Assembly: GCA_022410635.1 (NCBI GenBank)
Contig: JAJVDF010000277.1
Location: forward strand, 345,042 to 409,041
DNA from: Tretioscincus oriximinensis
Taxonomy: Eukaryota; Chordata; Lepidosauria; Squamata; Gymnophthalmidae
Direction: 5' to 3'
DNA: 64,000 nt
The translations under genes and the position numbers were made by a program. Position 1 is the first letter of the stretch. Every line of letters begins with the position of its first letter. The notes under the pieces were generated by a model. It was not told where the DNA came from. It searched no databases and worked only from the letters and a program-made list of their open reading frames with translations. Positions 1 to 13,500 of the stretch are shown here, piece after piece.

Positions 1-1538
1 CTGGAACAGCCTGTCAAATCATCAGTGGTTGGCCCCAGTGTGTCCCGAATCCCAGTTCCTCGTCTTGTGAAAAATTGACTTGTAGTGAAGGGACAGTTTG
101 TGAGATCTACGATGGGCAGCCAAAATGTATTCCAATCTCACCATCTTGTAAGAAATTCCAATGCAATATTGGATCAATTTGTCAAGTTATTAATGGCTGG
201 CCCCAATGTGTTCCCATTTCCAGTTCTTCTACTTGTGAAAAATTGACCTGTAGTGAAGGGACTGTTTGTGAGATCTTTGATGGGCAGCCACAATGTCTTC
301 CAATCTCACCATCCTGTGACAAATTCCAATGCAATGTTGGAACAGTCTGTCAAAACATCAATGGCTGGCCTCAGTGTGTTCCTATTTCCAGTTCCCCTTC
401 CTGTGAAAAAATGACCTGCCCTGAGGGGACTGTGTGTGAGGTTTATGAGGGACAACCACAGTGTATTGCCATCTCACCTTCCTGTGACAAGCTCCAATGC
501 AACATTGGAACTGTTTGTGAAATCAACAGTGGTTGGGCCCAATGTCGTCCCAGCCCCTCTCATTGTGGAAATGTCATTTGTAAAGATGGGACTGTATGTC
601 AAACCATTTCTGGTAGACCACAGTGTGTCGCAAATCCTTCTTCTTGCTCAGAGTACAGCTGTGATTTAGGAACCATGTGTCAAATGGTTTCGGGTTGGCC
701 CCAGTGTATTCCCATTACATCTTCATGTGGAAAAGTGAGCTGTAATATGGGAATGGTGTGTCAGACAATTGCTGGTCAGTCCCACTGTGTTCCCAGTGGT
801 TCCTCATGTGACCATTTTCATTGCACAGCAGGCACTGTTTGTAAAATAATTGATTACTGGCCCAGATGTGTTCCCATCTCACCTGCTTGTGACAAGATAT
901 ATTGCAACGAAGGAACTGTTTGTGAGATCATTAATGGCTCCCCAGCTTGTTCACCCATTCCTTCTTCCTGTGATCATGCTAACTGTACACAGGGAACATT
1001 GTGCCAAATTGTACATGGGTGGCCAACATGTGTTTCAGTATCACCACCATCTTGCGCTTCTGTACTCTGCAGTGTGGGAACTAGGTGTCATGTTGTGAAT
1101 GGAACACCACAATGTGTGGCTACTCCAGCTACCTGTGACAACTTCAGTTGTCAATTGGGAACTGTCTGCAGCATTGTGAATGGGTGGCCGCGGTGCATGG
1201 CAACAGCACAATCATGCCACTCGCTTCAATGTGGCAAAGACACAGTTTGCAAAGTTGAAAATAGTACAGCCAAATGTGTTCCTATTTTGCCCACTCAGCC
1301 TACATGTTGGGCCTCTGGACAGCCCCACTACCATACATTTGATGGACACAGCTATGATTTTCAAGGAACTTGCTCCTACACAGTGGTCAAGACTTGCAAG
1401 CCGGGTTACAAGGTGCCATTCTTCCACATCTTCACCAAGAGTCAGAAGAATCCTCCATACTCCTTCATCAACCAAGTCACCCTCTCGGTCTATGACTTCA
1501 ACATCACTATGATGAAATATGAATACGGCCTGGTTAGA
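1..1538 (+). CDS. Gene 1 exon a: four-cysteine repeat array and N-half of VWD1
   Basis: Open in frame 3 from the window edge to a GTAAGA donor at 1539 (phase 0). It encodes one partial and 15 complete repeats of 27-29 residues with spacing C-x4-C-x5-C-x8-C, typically SC-x4-C-x2-GTVC-x4-G-(W or Q)-P-x-C. These resemble the small follistatin-N/EGF-like unit found once before VWD1 in FCGBP. The array ends near 1300 and passes directly into VWD1, which begins CWASGQPHYHTFDG. The usual GDPH is GQPH here, so autocatalytic Asp-Pro cleavage is not expected in this domain. The open frame continues past the donor to about 1667 only as intron read-through. The true 5' end of the exon lies outside the window. 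Confidence 0.9.
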
Positions 1539-4500
1539 GTAAGAACCCATCTCTTGTTTTTTGTTCTTAAGTTAATTACTTTAGAAATATGGACAATGAA
1601 TGTGTTCACTTTAGTTTCTTTCATTTGTTTCTTTCTTACCATCCTCTGGTTTATTTTTATAGTATAGTAGTTTTTATTGTGTTGTTCCTTGCTTGATACT
1701 ATTAGTATTGTATTTAAATGATAAGATTATAGAAGTGAAAGTATTCAAACCTGACTGCTGAAACTCTGATTTCCCTGCAGTGTGATATAGTCAGTTTAGT
1801 GATGAACACACATAACCCAGTTTATTGTAGTTTAGCACTAAAGCAAGCTCTGAAAATACAGAGATGGACCGGACTTCATGTTTCAAGTAATTCTTTTAGG
1901 CTGCGTGTCTAGTAATTGTTGAGACAAGGTTCACATATTGGGAAGCAGAGCTGGCTTGGCGTCCTCTAAAGTCTGAATCATTGCCACATTGGCTTCACTT
2001 TGCAAGGCTAAGCACCAAATCACAAGCTTCTTCTATGAATACAACTTAAGACTTGGGAAAAGATGCTATTATCCTAACCCTTTCTCTTAATAATTTATCT
2101 TAAGCTTTGTAAGCTTCCCTTAGATCTATTGATCAATCATCATTCTGCTGTTTTTCCTACTTTGGGTGCGTTCACACGACTATTTTATGCCTCAGTTATA
2201 GCGCCATTTTGAAGGTCATGTCACACGTGTTAAGTGTGTATGAGTAAAACTTCCGCAATAAAGGCCATTTATTCTGCAATAAACTATTGCTGGGATAATC
2301 AGGAATAATTGAGGAAAATGTCCGAAACCTTGCAGCCAAACTCTGTCACCTCGTAGTCAATTCCCTTCCTCTCCCGTGTGAACAAAAATAGTGCGAGAGA
2401 CAGGAGGGGAGAGATGACAGGAGGAAGCGCCGCCTCCTTCCTCCGGTGGGGAAATCTGCCCACCTTTTCTCCAGGCAGAAGCCCCCAAAAGCAGGCAGAG
2501 GAAAAGGCTTCTCATAATACGCAGGCAGCTGATCGGCTCTGTTGGGCTGGCTGGCTGCATATCACGAGAATTCATGTATACGTGTGAACAGTCACGCCAT
2601 TGTATATTCCAGAATATAGCTTTGTGTGTGAAAGAATAAGCATTTGCTATATTCTGGAATATAAATTTATTTCGGGTTTTAGCTCGCCGTGTGAACGTAG
2701 CCTTTATCAGCTTTGGTGCATACCCAATCCAGACTTAAATATACCAGTTCAAAGCTACATACAGTATAAATAGTAGGCAAGGAAAGCTATCAAACAGATA
2801 ATATAGATCCCAAACTCAACAGGATTTTGTGAAATTCAAAATCTGAATTTTCATTATTTTTTAGGTATGAATTAAAACAGGGAAGTAGCAAAAGAGAAGG
2901 TACTGTGTGACCAGCACAATTGGAGGCCTTCATTTCATACCACACCTTAATGTATAGAATGAAGTATATTGAAACTATAACTTATTTGGATAGCTAACTT
3001 GTTTGGGTACTTCGAGGTTCTGTTAATCTACTACTCCATCCCATATCCACAAACCATATCTGTTACTTCCATCTGGAGATGGACTGTGTGCTTTCCCCTC
3101 TGATATACACAACTTAGTATTATAAGAAAAGATATTTGGATTACAAAATTCAGAGAAATTCAAATATCAAATGATAGTTATCTTTTAGTGTGTGAATTGA
3201 CTGGGATAAAGCAAATTTAATTGAGTGATTCCGAAATTGTCGCTAACTAAATTAACAATTTTTCCTTCTCTTTTGAGGCCCTATCCATACATGTCGTACT
3301 TGAAAATCAGTCACTATGGAGATGGGAGGGCAGTTGAGATAGTGCTAGCACAGTCTTTCTACCTGGCCTGTCCTTAGTAGACCAGATTTGGAACCAGAAG
3401 TTGCTGTCCAAAGTTCCAGCAAAATAATTTGGCTTGCAATATTGCCCAATGTTCAGGTGAAAATACCAGCATAGACATTGTTATGCCAATTCTGCAGAAA
3501 GAAATATTCTCCGAGTACGTTTCCAAGGATCAATGGCAGATCTCCTTTTTCAATAAAAAGAGTGAGAATGTAGAATGTCAATATTTGCTGGTCACACTGG
3601 TATGTAAATGACATCTGAGGCAGTGCTCAATTTGCTCACCTATTTCTATATAGGTACAGGAATCAGAATCTATTAGTTTAGTCAATTAATACTATTAATT
3701 AACAATTTATTTTAAACAACATTCATGGAAATGAGATCAAAAGATGTATAAAGAGAGCATAAATCAGCTTCACTTATGCAATCTATGCCAATCCATTGCC
3801 AGTCAAGAGGCAATGTTGAACATAGAGTTTGCTGGACTCCCAGCTGTGTTCAAAATTTGAATAGGGAAATCTGGGTCAGGTCTGTAATGCAGCACAGAAG
3901 GGAGCTTATATACCTGAAAAACAAGTAATCTGGAATGCTCACTGAGGGACTGTTGGCCATCTTAAATTGGAAAAAACTGCACCTAATTTTGATGCCACAT
4001 TCTAAAAAGAAATGGGGCTTCTCCATACCAGACTGTGGAAAAACAGATCCTGGATAGTCCCCAACCTAACCAGGATACCATTGTAGAATCAGCCCTACCT
4101 TTAGGACACTGTTTGTAAATTAAAATATTAGCATACAGTAGATCATTTTATTAGAGTAAGTTCCTCGTCAGATGTAAATGACAGGGACTGAAATGGAAAT
4201 CTCTTGTACCAAGAAGCTTATCCACAGCAATAATATCTACACCCTCGTAGAACACCTGATAAAATTGTTGAACTTCTTTTTATTTTATCTAACCAACGAT
4301 GAAACTTTTGAAGGCAGATGTAGGCTGAAATGTTGCTGGGCACTTAGAAATGTCCCTTCATAAAATAAATGGCTACAATTAGAAGAGTTACATTCACACT
4401 GGTATGAAATCATATGGTCCCAAGAACGGAATTCTAATTTTCTGAGTTGTACAGGCAGCTGAAGCTGTATTTCTTTTCTTCTGCTTAATCTTTTTATTGC

Positions 4501-7500
4501 AGTTGACTAACAGACTGTAATGTTAACTTCAAATAAGAGTCATCTTTATTTGTTTCTGCCCATCTCAGGTAAACCAGGTACGTTCCCGCCTGCCCATAAC
4601 GCTACATCATGGAAAGCTTTCACTGTATCATCGAGGAGGCCAATTGGTCATTGAAACTATATTTGGTCTGAAAGTTTACTATGACTGGAACTATTACTTG
4701 GTAGTAAAGGTCACACCAGACTTTCGGAATCATATCTGTGGTCTTTGTGGCAATTACAATGGAGATGCCAATGATGACTTTGTTACATCTTCAGGAGGCT
4801 TAGCTACTGATCCTGTGGAGTTTGGCAAAAGCTGGAAGGTGCCAGATGGAGATACTACATGTAGCCATGGCTGCCGTGGCAAATGTTGGCGTTGTACTCC
4901 AGAACTCGTAGCGTCATATAGTGCCGAAGCCTACTGTGGCCTGATGACAAAACATCGAGGTGGTCCTTTCCGACACTGCCATGCTCTGATTGACCCAAAA
5001 CCCTATATGAATGATTGTGTAATTGATTTGTGTAACTTTGAGGGCTACAAGCAGATCTTATGCCGCTCATTAAAGACTTATGCAGATGCCTGCCAACGAG
5101 AAGGCGTGGCAGTTACATCATGGAGGAAAAATGCTGGCTGCCGTAAGTATACCAGAAATTTCGGAGAGCAGAATTCTGATTAGTTGTTGGAAGTATCTTT
5201 CGTTGATTGATATCTCACATTCAGTGATAAGAATGTGGAAATGTGAAACGTTTGGTTCACAGCGGAAAATTTGTTTATACACTTTGTTATATGTTAATTG
5301 ATAGATTAAAAGAAACAGATCATAGATTGTTATAAAGTTTGGAGTTTATTAGGATGTGTTCACATGTACCTTATTACAGCATTCAGCTACCTATAATGGT
5401 GGGGAGCAGGTAGACTTCCAAACTCCAAAGGCTGGCAATTTCCATCCTAAACCTTCCAAGGGATAGATTTTCTTAAGACCACCAAGAGTAATCAGCATCT
5501 GTTTAGCATTAGATGATAACTCTGCCAACTTGGTGGGCAGAGTTCCATCCAAACTTCCTGTCTTATACTACGATTCCAGCTGTGGGGTTTTTTTTACCCT
5601 TCCTGAGATTGTTTCTGGCAGGCTTAGAAAGCTATTTCAGAATCATAGTGGTGTTAACTGCCCCTCCACACATACGCACGCATGCACGCACATGCACACA
5701 CACACACCTCCATGTTGAAGTGCCTTGTTGCCCAGTATGGGTTGTCCCATTATGCCATCCATGTAAAAGGCATCTGAGGTTTCAAGAGACATTGAGGGGG
5801 AAAAGAGGAAAGAAAAGAGGAAGATATATGTGGTTAAATCATTCATTATAAAATAATATGTGAATTTAACAGACTTTTCATCTCCCTTTGTATAGCCATG
5901 TCCTGCCCTGATTACAGCCAGTACATGCCCTGTGGTTCAGCATGCCCAGCTACGTGCTCCAACCCTGATGCACCAAAGAAATGCCACCTACCCTGCATTG
6001 AGACCTGTCAATGCAAAGCAGGCTACGTGTTAGACAGTGGTCAATGTATCCCCAAAGACCGATGTGGCTGTATCTACCACGGTCAACTTTATGCACCAAA
6101 TGAGCAGTTCTGGAGTGACCAGCAGTGTCATCAGCACTGTATCTGCAGACCACAAGACCGACAAGTGATGTGTCATGGTTCTCAATGCAAAGAAACAGAG
6201 GGGTGTCATGTAATCAATGGTATGAGAAAATGCTATCCTACAATCTATGGAACATGTTCCACGATGGGTCAAATACATTATATCACTTTTGATGGGTTGC
6301 GCTATGATTTCTACGGAACCTGCATTTATCGCCTGGCTGAACTCTGTCATCCATCAGTCAATCTGACACAATTCCAAGTGCTGGTTCAGCATGAAAGGCA
6401 AGGACTTAAGGAGCCTTCTGCTTCAAAAATTCTTGAGATCCACGTCTATGGTTTGACAGTTATAATCAACCATAACAAAGTATTGGTGAGTCTATATTCT
6501 CTGAGTACTTTGTCTGATGTCACTGGTTGGATTGTTTATAATATTTGGATGATTCCGCAGATCAGATCCTGATATAGCAAACATGCTAAAAGCATACTAA
6601 CCTGCTACACGTCTTTTCATATCCTCTAAGGGATGGCTCATGTAGGGTTTTCCCCATCAACATACAGAAGAAAGGCTCCTAGTGTACTTACCAGTACAAA
6701 ATGATCCTTCATTTTACTAATGGTTGTTATTCAGTAGTAAGAAATTACATTAATTGTATAAAATAATTGGTCAAGAAATATACATTAAATAGGAAACCAC
6801 ATTTTTCCAAATTGGAGCCCATTACCTGTTTTGTCTGAGGCTGATGAGAGAGTACAAAACCAGGAGGGTCAAAATCCTCAAATTTTACCTCTGTGCAGGT
6901 CAAAGATATTACAAGATATCATTAGGTTCTTAAATCTAATATTCTCAATCCGATGGATCTCCATTTCCATCAGCTCCGGTGTGCTTGGCTAATGAAACTT
7001 ATAATTCAATAATTCAAATCTTCTTCAAGCAATTCATGGAGTTTTTAGTGCATATATACATCCGTTTTTCAGAATATAATTTTGCAAAATCATGGTAAAA
7101 ATGGGCTACTTGTTGAACATTTGCAGATGTTGAGCATTTCATATGAAGTCAATTCAAATTCAAATTGATGGATATATGGATCATGCAAATGTCATTGTCG
7201 AGCACTGTAAAAATAGTCAGTGCAAATGAAACTCTAAAAAATGCCCCCCTCTGAGAAAATTTGGGTCTGCAAATTTGGGTCAGCACCTGAAGAAGTATAT
7301 TTGTCTACAGAAGCTCAAGTCACCTATGTTTTTCTTGGTAGTCTCTAAAGTGCTACAAGAACCCACTGCTAGATTTCTGGGTCTGTAATGAAAGACATTT
7401 TCCCCCAGCATTCACATTACTTGAACTTGATGTCACAAAAAGGATATTTCTTTAACATTTGGGATTTATAACTCAGAAGACAACCCTCACCTTAAGCTGG

Positions 7501-10500
7501 GTTGACAAGAAAATTATATAAGCAAAGAGGCAGCATTTTCCATCAAGTGGCCAATCAGTTGGCAGCATGTAGTCAGGATATGTATTGTCTGACTTGGAGG
7601 TATATGCTAATTGCAATGCAGCAAAATTAGGTAGATATATGAGAAAATTGTTTGAAAAACCTAATATATATTTGCTTTTAAAGGGGCAAATTTAAAATGT
7701 TTTGTTTTGGTTTTTTGACTAAACTCAAGATTAACTGCTGCACATTCATCAGATCTATACAAACAAGAGAAATAAAAAGAAAATCCTCTCTTGCTCCGGA
7801 CAGAGCTTGAAATTTAGGTTTTAGTTACTTTTTCTTATTTGTTTTCTTGTTGATAATTATTTATATTGTGGCATTCACCTAACAATTGTAGGAAAATTAA
7901 CATAGTGCATGAAAATATCCATTGTTTCTGTTTTTACTTTGACCCTGTTTTCCACTGTTCTCCATTTAAAAGAATGAACCACAATTTCTTCATCCCCACC
8001 TCTTTCTGGCAGAGATTTTTGTACATGGCCAGATTTTCTTACTCCTGTTTTGAAGAAGTAGCTGAGGCAAAGGCCTGAGCTAGCTTCAGAATATCTAGCA
8101 AGGGGGGTCTAATAGCACCTTTGAGTCCAACAAGAAAAAGGCAGGCAGCATGAGCTTTCATAGACAAGTCTACTACTTTATATGCTATGGAGTGAACAAC
8201 TTCCTAGAGGCAGACATTTCTAGTGAGCTGAATAGCTATAGAAATGCAAATGAGTGCAGAGGTGCTGAGTCAAGTGCAGTATAATGGGGGTCATTAAAGC
8301 TTCTTGAGAGAAGGAAGTGTAAAGTAAGCAAGGATGTTGCAATGAAAAAACACATTAAAATGTATCTGTCTCTAAACAGTTGTTCACGGCATTGTACCAG
8401 AAAAAAGTAGATTTGGCTAATCCCAGTTGATCCACTGATCACCATCTCAGTTCACCAGTTAGAACCAAAAGCACGTGGAGAATCAGGAAGAGCTAATAAA
8501 CAGAACCCAGAAGGATCACTGCAAAGCTTTATGTAGACAAATCACCGATTTTCAGAATGAATATAAGATAGATTTGCTATTTGCCTCATTATTCATTATG
8601 GTTTTGAGAGCCATAATACTCTTCCAGGAAATAGCACTTCCCAACAAGAGATTTATTGCCTGCGAACTCTCTCACTCTTTTTTGTTTTCTCTTTTACCCC
8701 TCACTGCATCTTGATGTGTTCCAGCTGAATGGTTTGTTGATCAATCTACCTTACAACACTGAGCACCAGAAAGTTTACCTCTACCGCCAAGGCTGGGATA
8801 CTATACTTGTGACCGATTTTGGCCTCACTGTCACATTTGATGGAAAGAACAATATCCACATCACAGTACCAGGCTCCTACAGGGGCTACACCTGTGGGCT
8901 ATGTGGTGATTTCAATGGGCTGGCAGATGACGATATGTTGATGCAACACAGTCGAGTGCTGACAACCAATCCAGGAGATTTTGGACGAAGCTGGAAAATT
9001 CGTGACATCCCAGGCTGTGTCGAGAAGGAAAAAGCGGACTGTGCCGATCTGGTAGCCGTGGAACGTGTGCAGAGTTCCAACAGGGAGTGTGGCCTCCTGC
9101 TAGATTCACGGGGGCCGTTCAGAGAGTGCCATAGTAAGGTTCACCCCCAGTCATATTTCAAGGACTGTGTCTTTGACTATTGTTCGAACAAGGGCAACAG
9201 GAATGCCATCTGCCACGTCATCGCTTCCTATGCCACTGCTTGCCAGGCAGCAGGGATCAAGGTCTATGAATGGAGATCTGCCAGCCTTTGCAGTAAGTTT
9301 GTAGTTGATAAGCTTACAGTCGTGCCTAAATTATACATTACCATGACCTGAAATCCTTTAGGGTTTTCTTCTTCTATTTGGTATTGTGACTGGGTGGCCT
9401 GTCAAGGAAAGTCTGAGTTATAAATCAAACTCACCTTATTCAATGCACATAAGCTGATTATTCTCATCTGAGTGGGTCACAAGTGCTTAGATGGTTTCAT
9501 GTGGCAAGCAGACAATGTGCTTCAATCAATACTTTAAACACAAAATACAGGCAAAAATATTCAGTTAGGATAGATTTTTACTACAGTTTCCCCCCTCACC
9601 TCCTTCGCTAAGAATTCTAGTTCCCTGTCATTTGGCAGACCTCTGTGTTTTTTCAGGAAGTTCATTTTTAACTGATAGTGCCAAAGCCAGTTCTGATATA
9701 ACCAGCTGTACTGATAAAATGCTGTTTATTTTCAGTGCATTTCAAGCAATTAGTCTCTTTCTTGCAAACAACACAAGAGACAAAAGCCCTTCCTGCCGAG
9801 ACCAAATACATCTTAAACTCCAACAACTCCTTTATCTCTGATAACAGACACACATTCCACTCCACTCCCGCCATCTCTGTCCTTCTGGCACCATGAGCTT
9901 ATCTGACAGTCTTACTTAGACCCTCATGCAAACTTGTACAGTAGCATAAATCGAGTCATTGGTAAAGTAGCATGGTTGCATTTAGGTTAGATTATATTCA
10001 GAAAGTCTAATGGGGGACTTGTAGAACTTTAGAGACTAACAAGAGCAAGGTAGAAGGCATGAGCTTTTATAGACAAGTCTACTTCTTCAGATGGTAGGGG
10101 ACAAATGCCAAGGAAAGACTATGTAGCAAACGGTGTATTGCTAGAGGGCAGAAGTTAATCCCTTTAAGAGGTGGAAAGGACCTGGAGGAAAAAGGTGCAG
10201 CTGGGTAAAAGTGTATCAGTCAAATATATGCAGAAAAGTGGAGAGAAAATAAATCCAAGAATGTCCTCAAGAGGCTGAGAAATTCTGGCATTATAATATG
10301 GATAGTGTGCTAGGACATTATTGTCTCTATTAAGTTCCTTGTTGATGGACTGGAATTTGTGGCTGTATACCAATTCTGCTGCTTCTCTTGCACGTTTTCC
10401 ATCAAACCCTCCTTTCAAATTGCATACTTACTTCATGCTGTCTAGACTCTATGCTTCTCTTAATACATCCCAAGATTGTATTTGCCTTTTTTTCAGTTGT

Positions 10501-13500
10501 ATCATACTATTGCTTCATGTTCATTTTCTCATCTACCAGTTCCTTTTCACACGTGCTGCTATTCAGGCAGATTTATTCAATTATAGGTTTTTTTTAAAAT
10601 ACTAGTTTAGAGGAACACTTTCTCTTCTGTTGTCTCTGTGCAGAGACACACAGTTGAAAGAATCTAAATAATCCTTTTTGTCGCTCTGCTAAAAACTCTT
10701 GCATAAAACCATCTTAGTGATTAATAATGTATTTCATTTTATTTTGACAATAAAATATTGTTTCAGAAAGAGATAATGAATAACCTGAGCTGAACTTCAT
10801 TTTTAACAGGTTTTTCTCTTAATGCATATCTCTAAGAACGATTTTAGGTATAAGTCTCAGTTCTCCTCATTAACAATGGCCTTTTCTACATTTGCTATAA
10901 TTCCTACTCAGAAACTGCACTATGAGTCTCCCTTTGGCATGTTTGTGCAGAACACTTGAAGTCCTGTCCTTTGCTAGTAGGTTCCATCTCTCCATACATT
11001 GGATCACTGGTGGATTTGATATTGGAGCCCCTCTGCATCTCAGTTAGCCTCCATGGCCTGACATAGAGTTGTGGATCCCCAAGAACATCACAGCCAATAA
11101 CTATAGCTGCAGACTGGCAAAGTTCATGCTGATTAAAGGTTTGCATTGGATTAGTGTATGGGCAGGACAGGACCATGCAGTAGCCTGTTGTTTGAGCCAA
11201 ACTCCCAGATTCCATTATTCTGGTCCACAGCAATCCATCCCAGCATTGGGAACGAGTGGGTCAGCCTCTTCTTCACCCACTCTTACAGCTTTGCAGAGGT
11301 AAGGGCAGAAAGGTCCAATACCAGTGTAAAAACTGGATTCTAAGAACACCAATAGGGGGCTCAAATTCTTAGGCTTAGGCACATAGGATGTCCAGCAAAG
11401 GAGCTAGCAGCACTTTGAGACTAACTTGAGAAAAGTGGGTGGCCTAAGCTTCCGTAGACAGGACTCCTTCTTCAGATGCTGAGGGACTAATGTCAGGGTC
11501 AGGTATTTATAGGAAAATGTGTATGGGAGAAGACAAAGCATATGCAACTGTAGGGAGGGGTTGAATTGCAGGTAAATAGCAGGAACTAATCTCCTTAAAA
11601 AACAGGTAAATAGCAGGAACTAATCCTCTTATGTGAAAGAGTCCCTGGGGCAACAAGGTGCAATGTCTGGTAGAGAATCAATCAAATACTTAACAGGTGT
11701 CATAAAAATGTATAGTTGGCCAGGAAACCACTGTCTCTGTTAAGCACATAGGATGGAACACAATGCCAACGATGCCTTCTTGTTTCTCTGCAGGACCGGA
11801 GTGCCCTGCAAACAGCCACTACAAAGTCTGTGCCAGTGACTGTCCCATCACATGCCTCAGTCTCTTCAATCCAGTCATTTGCACTGCTCGATGCCGTGAG
11901 GGGTGTGAATGCAATGAAGGTTTTGTTCTGAGTGGTGATCAGTGTGTGCCCATCTCCCAGTGTGGCTGCGTTCATCAAGGCTTCTACTACAAAGTGGGCG
12001 AGTCTTTCTACCTCAACGCATTCTGCAAGGAACAGTGTGTTTGCCAAACAGGTGGGATCATGCAGTGCCACCGAACGTCCTGTGGCCCCAGTGAAGAGTG
12101 CCGCCTAATGGATGGGGTTCAAAAGTGTCACTCGACGGCTCCCAGAAAGAGTGGGGCTTGTCATGTGATTGGTGACCCACATTATCTCACCTTTGATGGT
12201 TCTACATTTGATCTCCAGAGCAACTGCACTTATACCCTGGCTAGGAGCTGCGCCCGTGAGAAATCGCTTCCCAATTTTTCCGTCAACGTACAGAACGAGC
12301 GACGATCCAGGGGCAAAGTGTCTGTGACAAGGATTGTGTCTGTCACAGCTTATCAAAATACCATTTCCATCTTGAGAGAAAAGAGAGGCATCATCCTGGT
12401 AAGTGTCTACGAAACAGGGCATTCTGTTTTCCGCAAATGGCCAGCTAAGCAGAGCAGATAGCAACTGAGTAAGTGCAAAATTATCATTTCTATTAATATG
12501 CTGATGAAAGCAATTATGTTCTTGTGGCCCCAAAACAACAACTGTTAAAGCTCTAAGTAATCACTTCTGATAGGTTTTATCTCATATTAGTCTCCCATAA
12601 ACGTTTTTTTTTTAATTTATTTTTATTTATTTTTCAGAAAAAAGAAAACAATACATACCATAACTAAACATCATACATACATAAACAAGACATATAATCA
12701 TACATACCTACCTCCCCCCACCCACCACCCGCAGGAGACCAGACCCAAAATATTTACATCAGAAATCTTTGTTCATATATCATAGCGATGGTGTGAGAGA
12801 GAATCAACCTCCTATCAGTGTTTACACCAATGGCTATAAGCTTTGCCCATTTTTGCTCCCATGACAGAGATGATATAATTCCAGCATTTAAGAGTCTCTT
12901 TTCTCTGATAACTTCGTGTAACAGAAATTCTGACATATATTCGTACCATTGGTGGAGAGTCCATTTACTTTTATCTCTCCAACCTCTTGCAATGGTTAAT
13001 TGTCCTGCCCAAATTGCTCTTACCATAACATACTTATCGCTTGGGTCTAAATTGTGATTTCTATTCCTATACATCAATAACAACATTGGGTCTTTCTGTA
13101 GATCAACACCAATGATACGCCTCAGTTCTTCTAATACTAAATCCCACCAGTTTTGGATATAGATGCAGTCATACCACATGTGCTTGAATGTTCCAGTCTG
13201 TGTACACCCGTGCCAGCATGTGGGAGGAATGTTGCCCATATGAGCTCTTGCATGTAGTGCACAGATTTTAAGCATTTTTGCACATGGGGTAACACTGTAA
13301 CGTAATCAAGCCTGCAGCCGAAGTCTCCTTATAATGTGACCCCATTTGCAAAAATACTTAAAAGTCTGTTCAGTGCCTGCAAGACTTTTAAAAATGGGTG
13401 GAAGGGATCCCATATTATCTCATATTAGCTGGCACAGTAAATGAGAAAAAAAGTTATTATGCTTTGGAAATCTGAGGGAAGCACAGGCAAGATGAACATA

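Larger units (their letters stand above)
9293..11793 (+). other. Gene 1 intron, 2.5 kb, with two family B insertions
   Basis: GTAAGT donor to CTGCAG acceptor at 11793. It holds an old family B copy at about 10010-10350 and a young one at 11391-11743. The interval 10351-11378 shows nothing I recognise. Confidence 0.6.

Noticed and set aside
1212..1550. 112-codon minus-strand open frame opposite the gene 1 array exon
   Set aside because: It is the antisense shadow of a conserved coding exon, and its translation has no recognisable domain.
5643..5846. Cys/Val-rich minus frame in a gene 1 intron
   Set aside because: Produced by the CA microsatellite.
12818..13057. 79-codon plus frame opposite the L1 fragment
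   Set aside because: Antisense of the L1 ORF2 remnant; no independent evidence.
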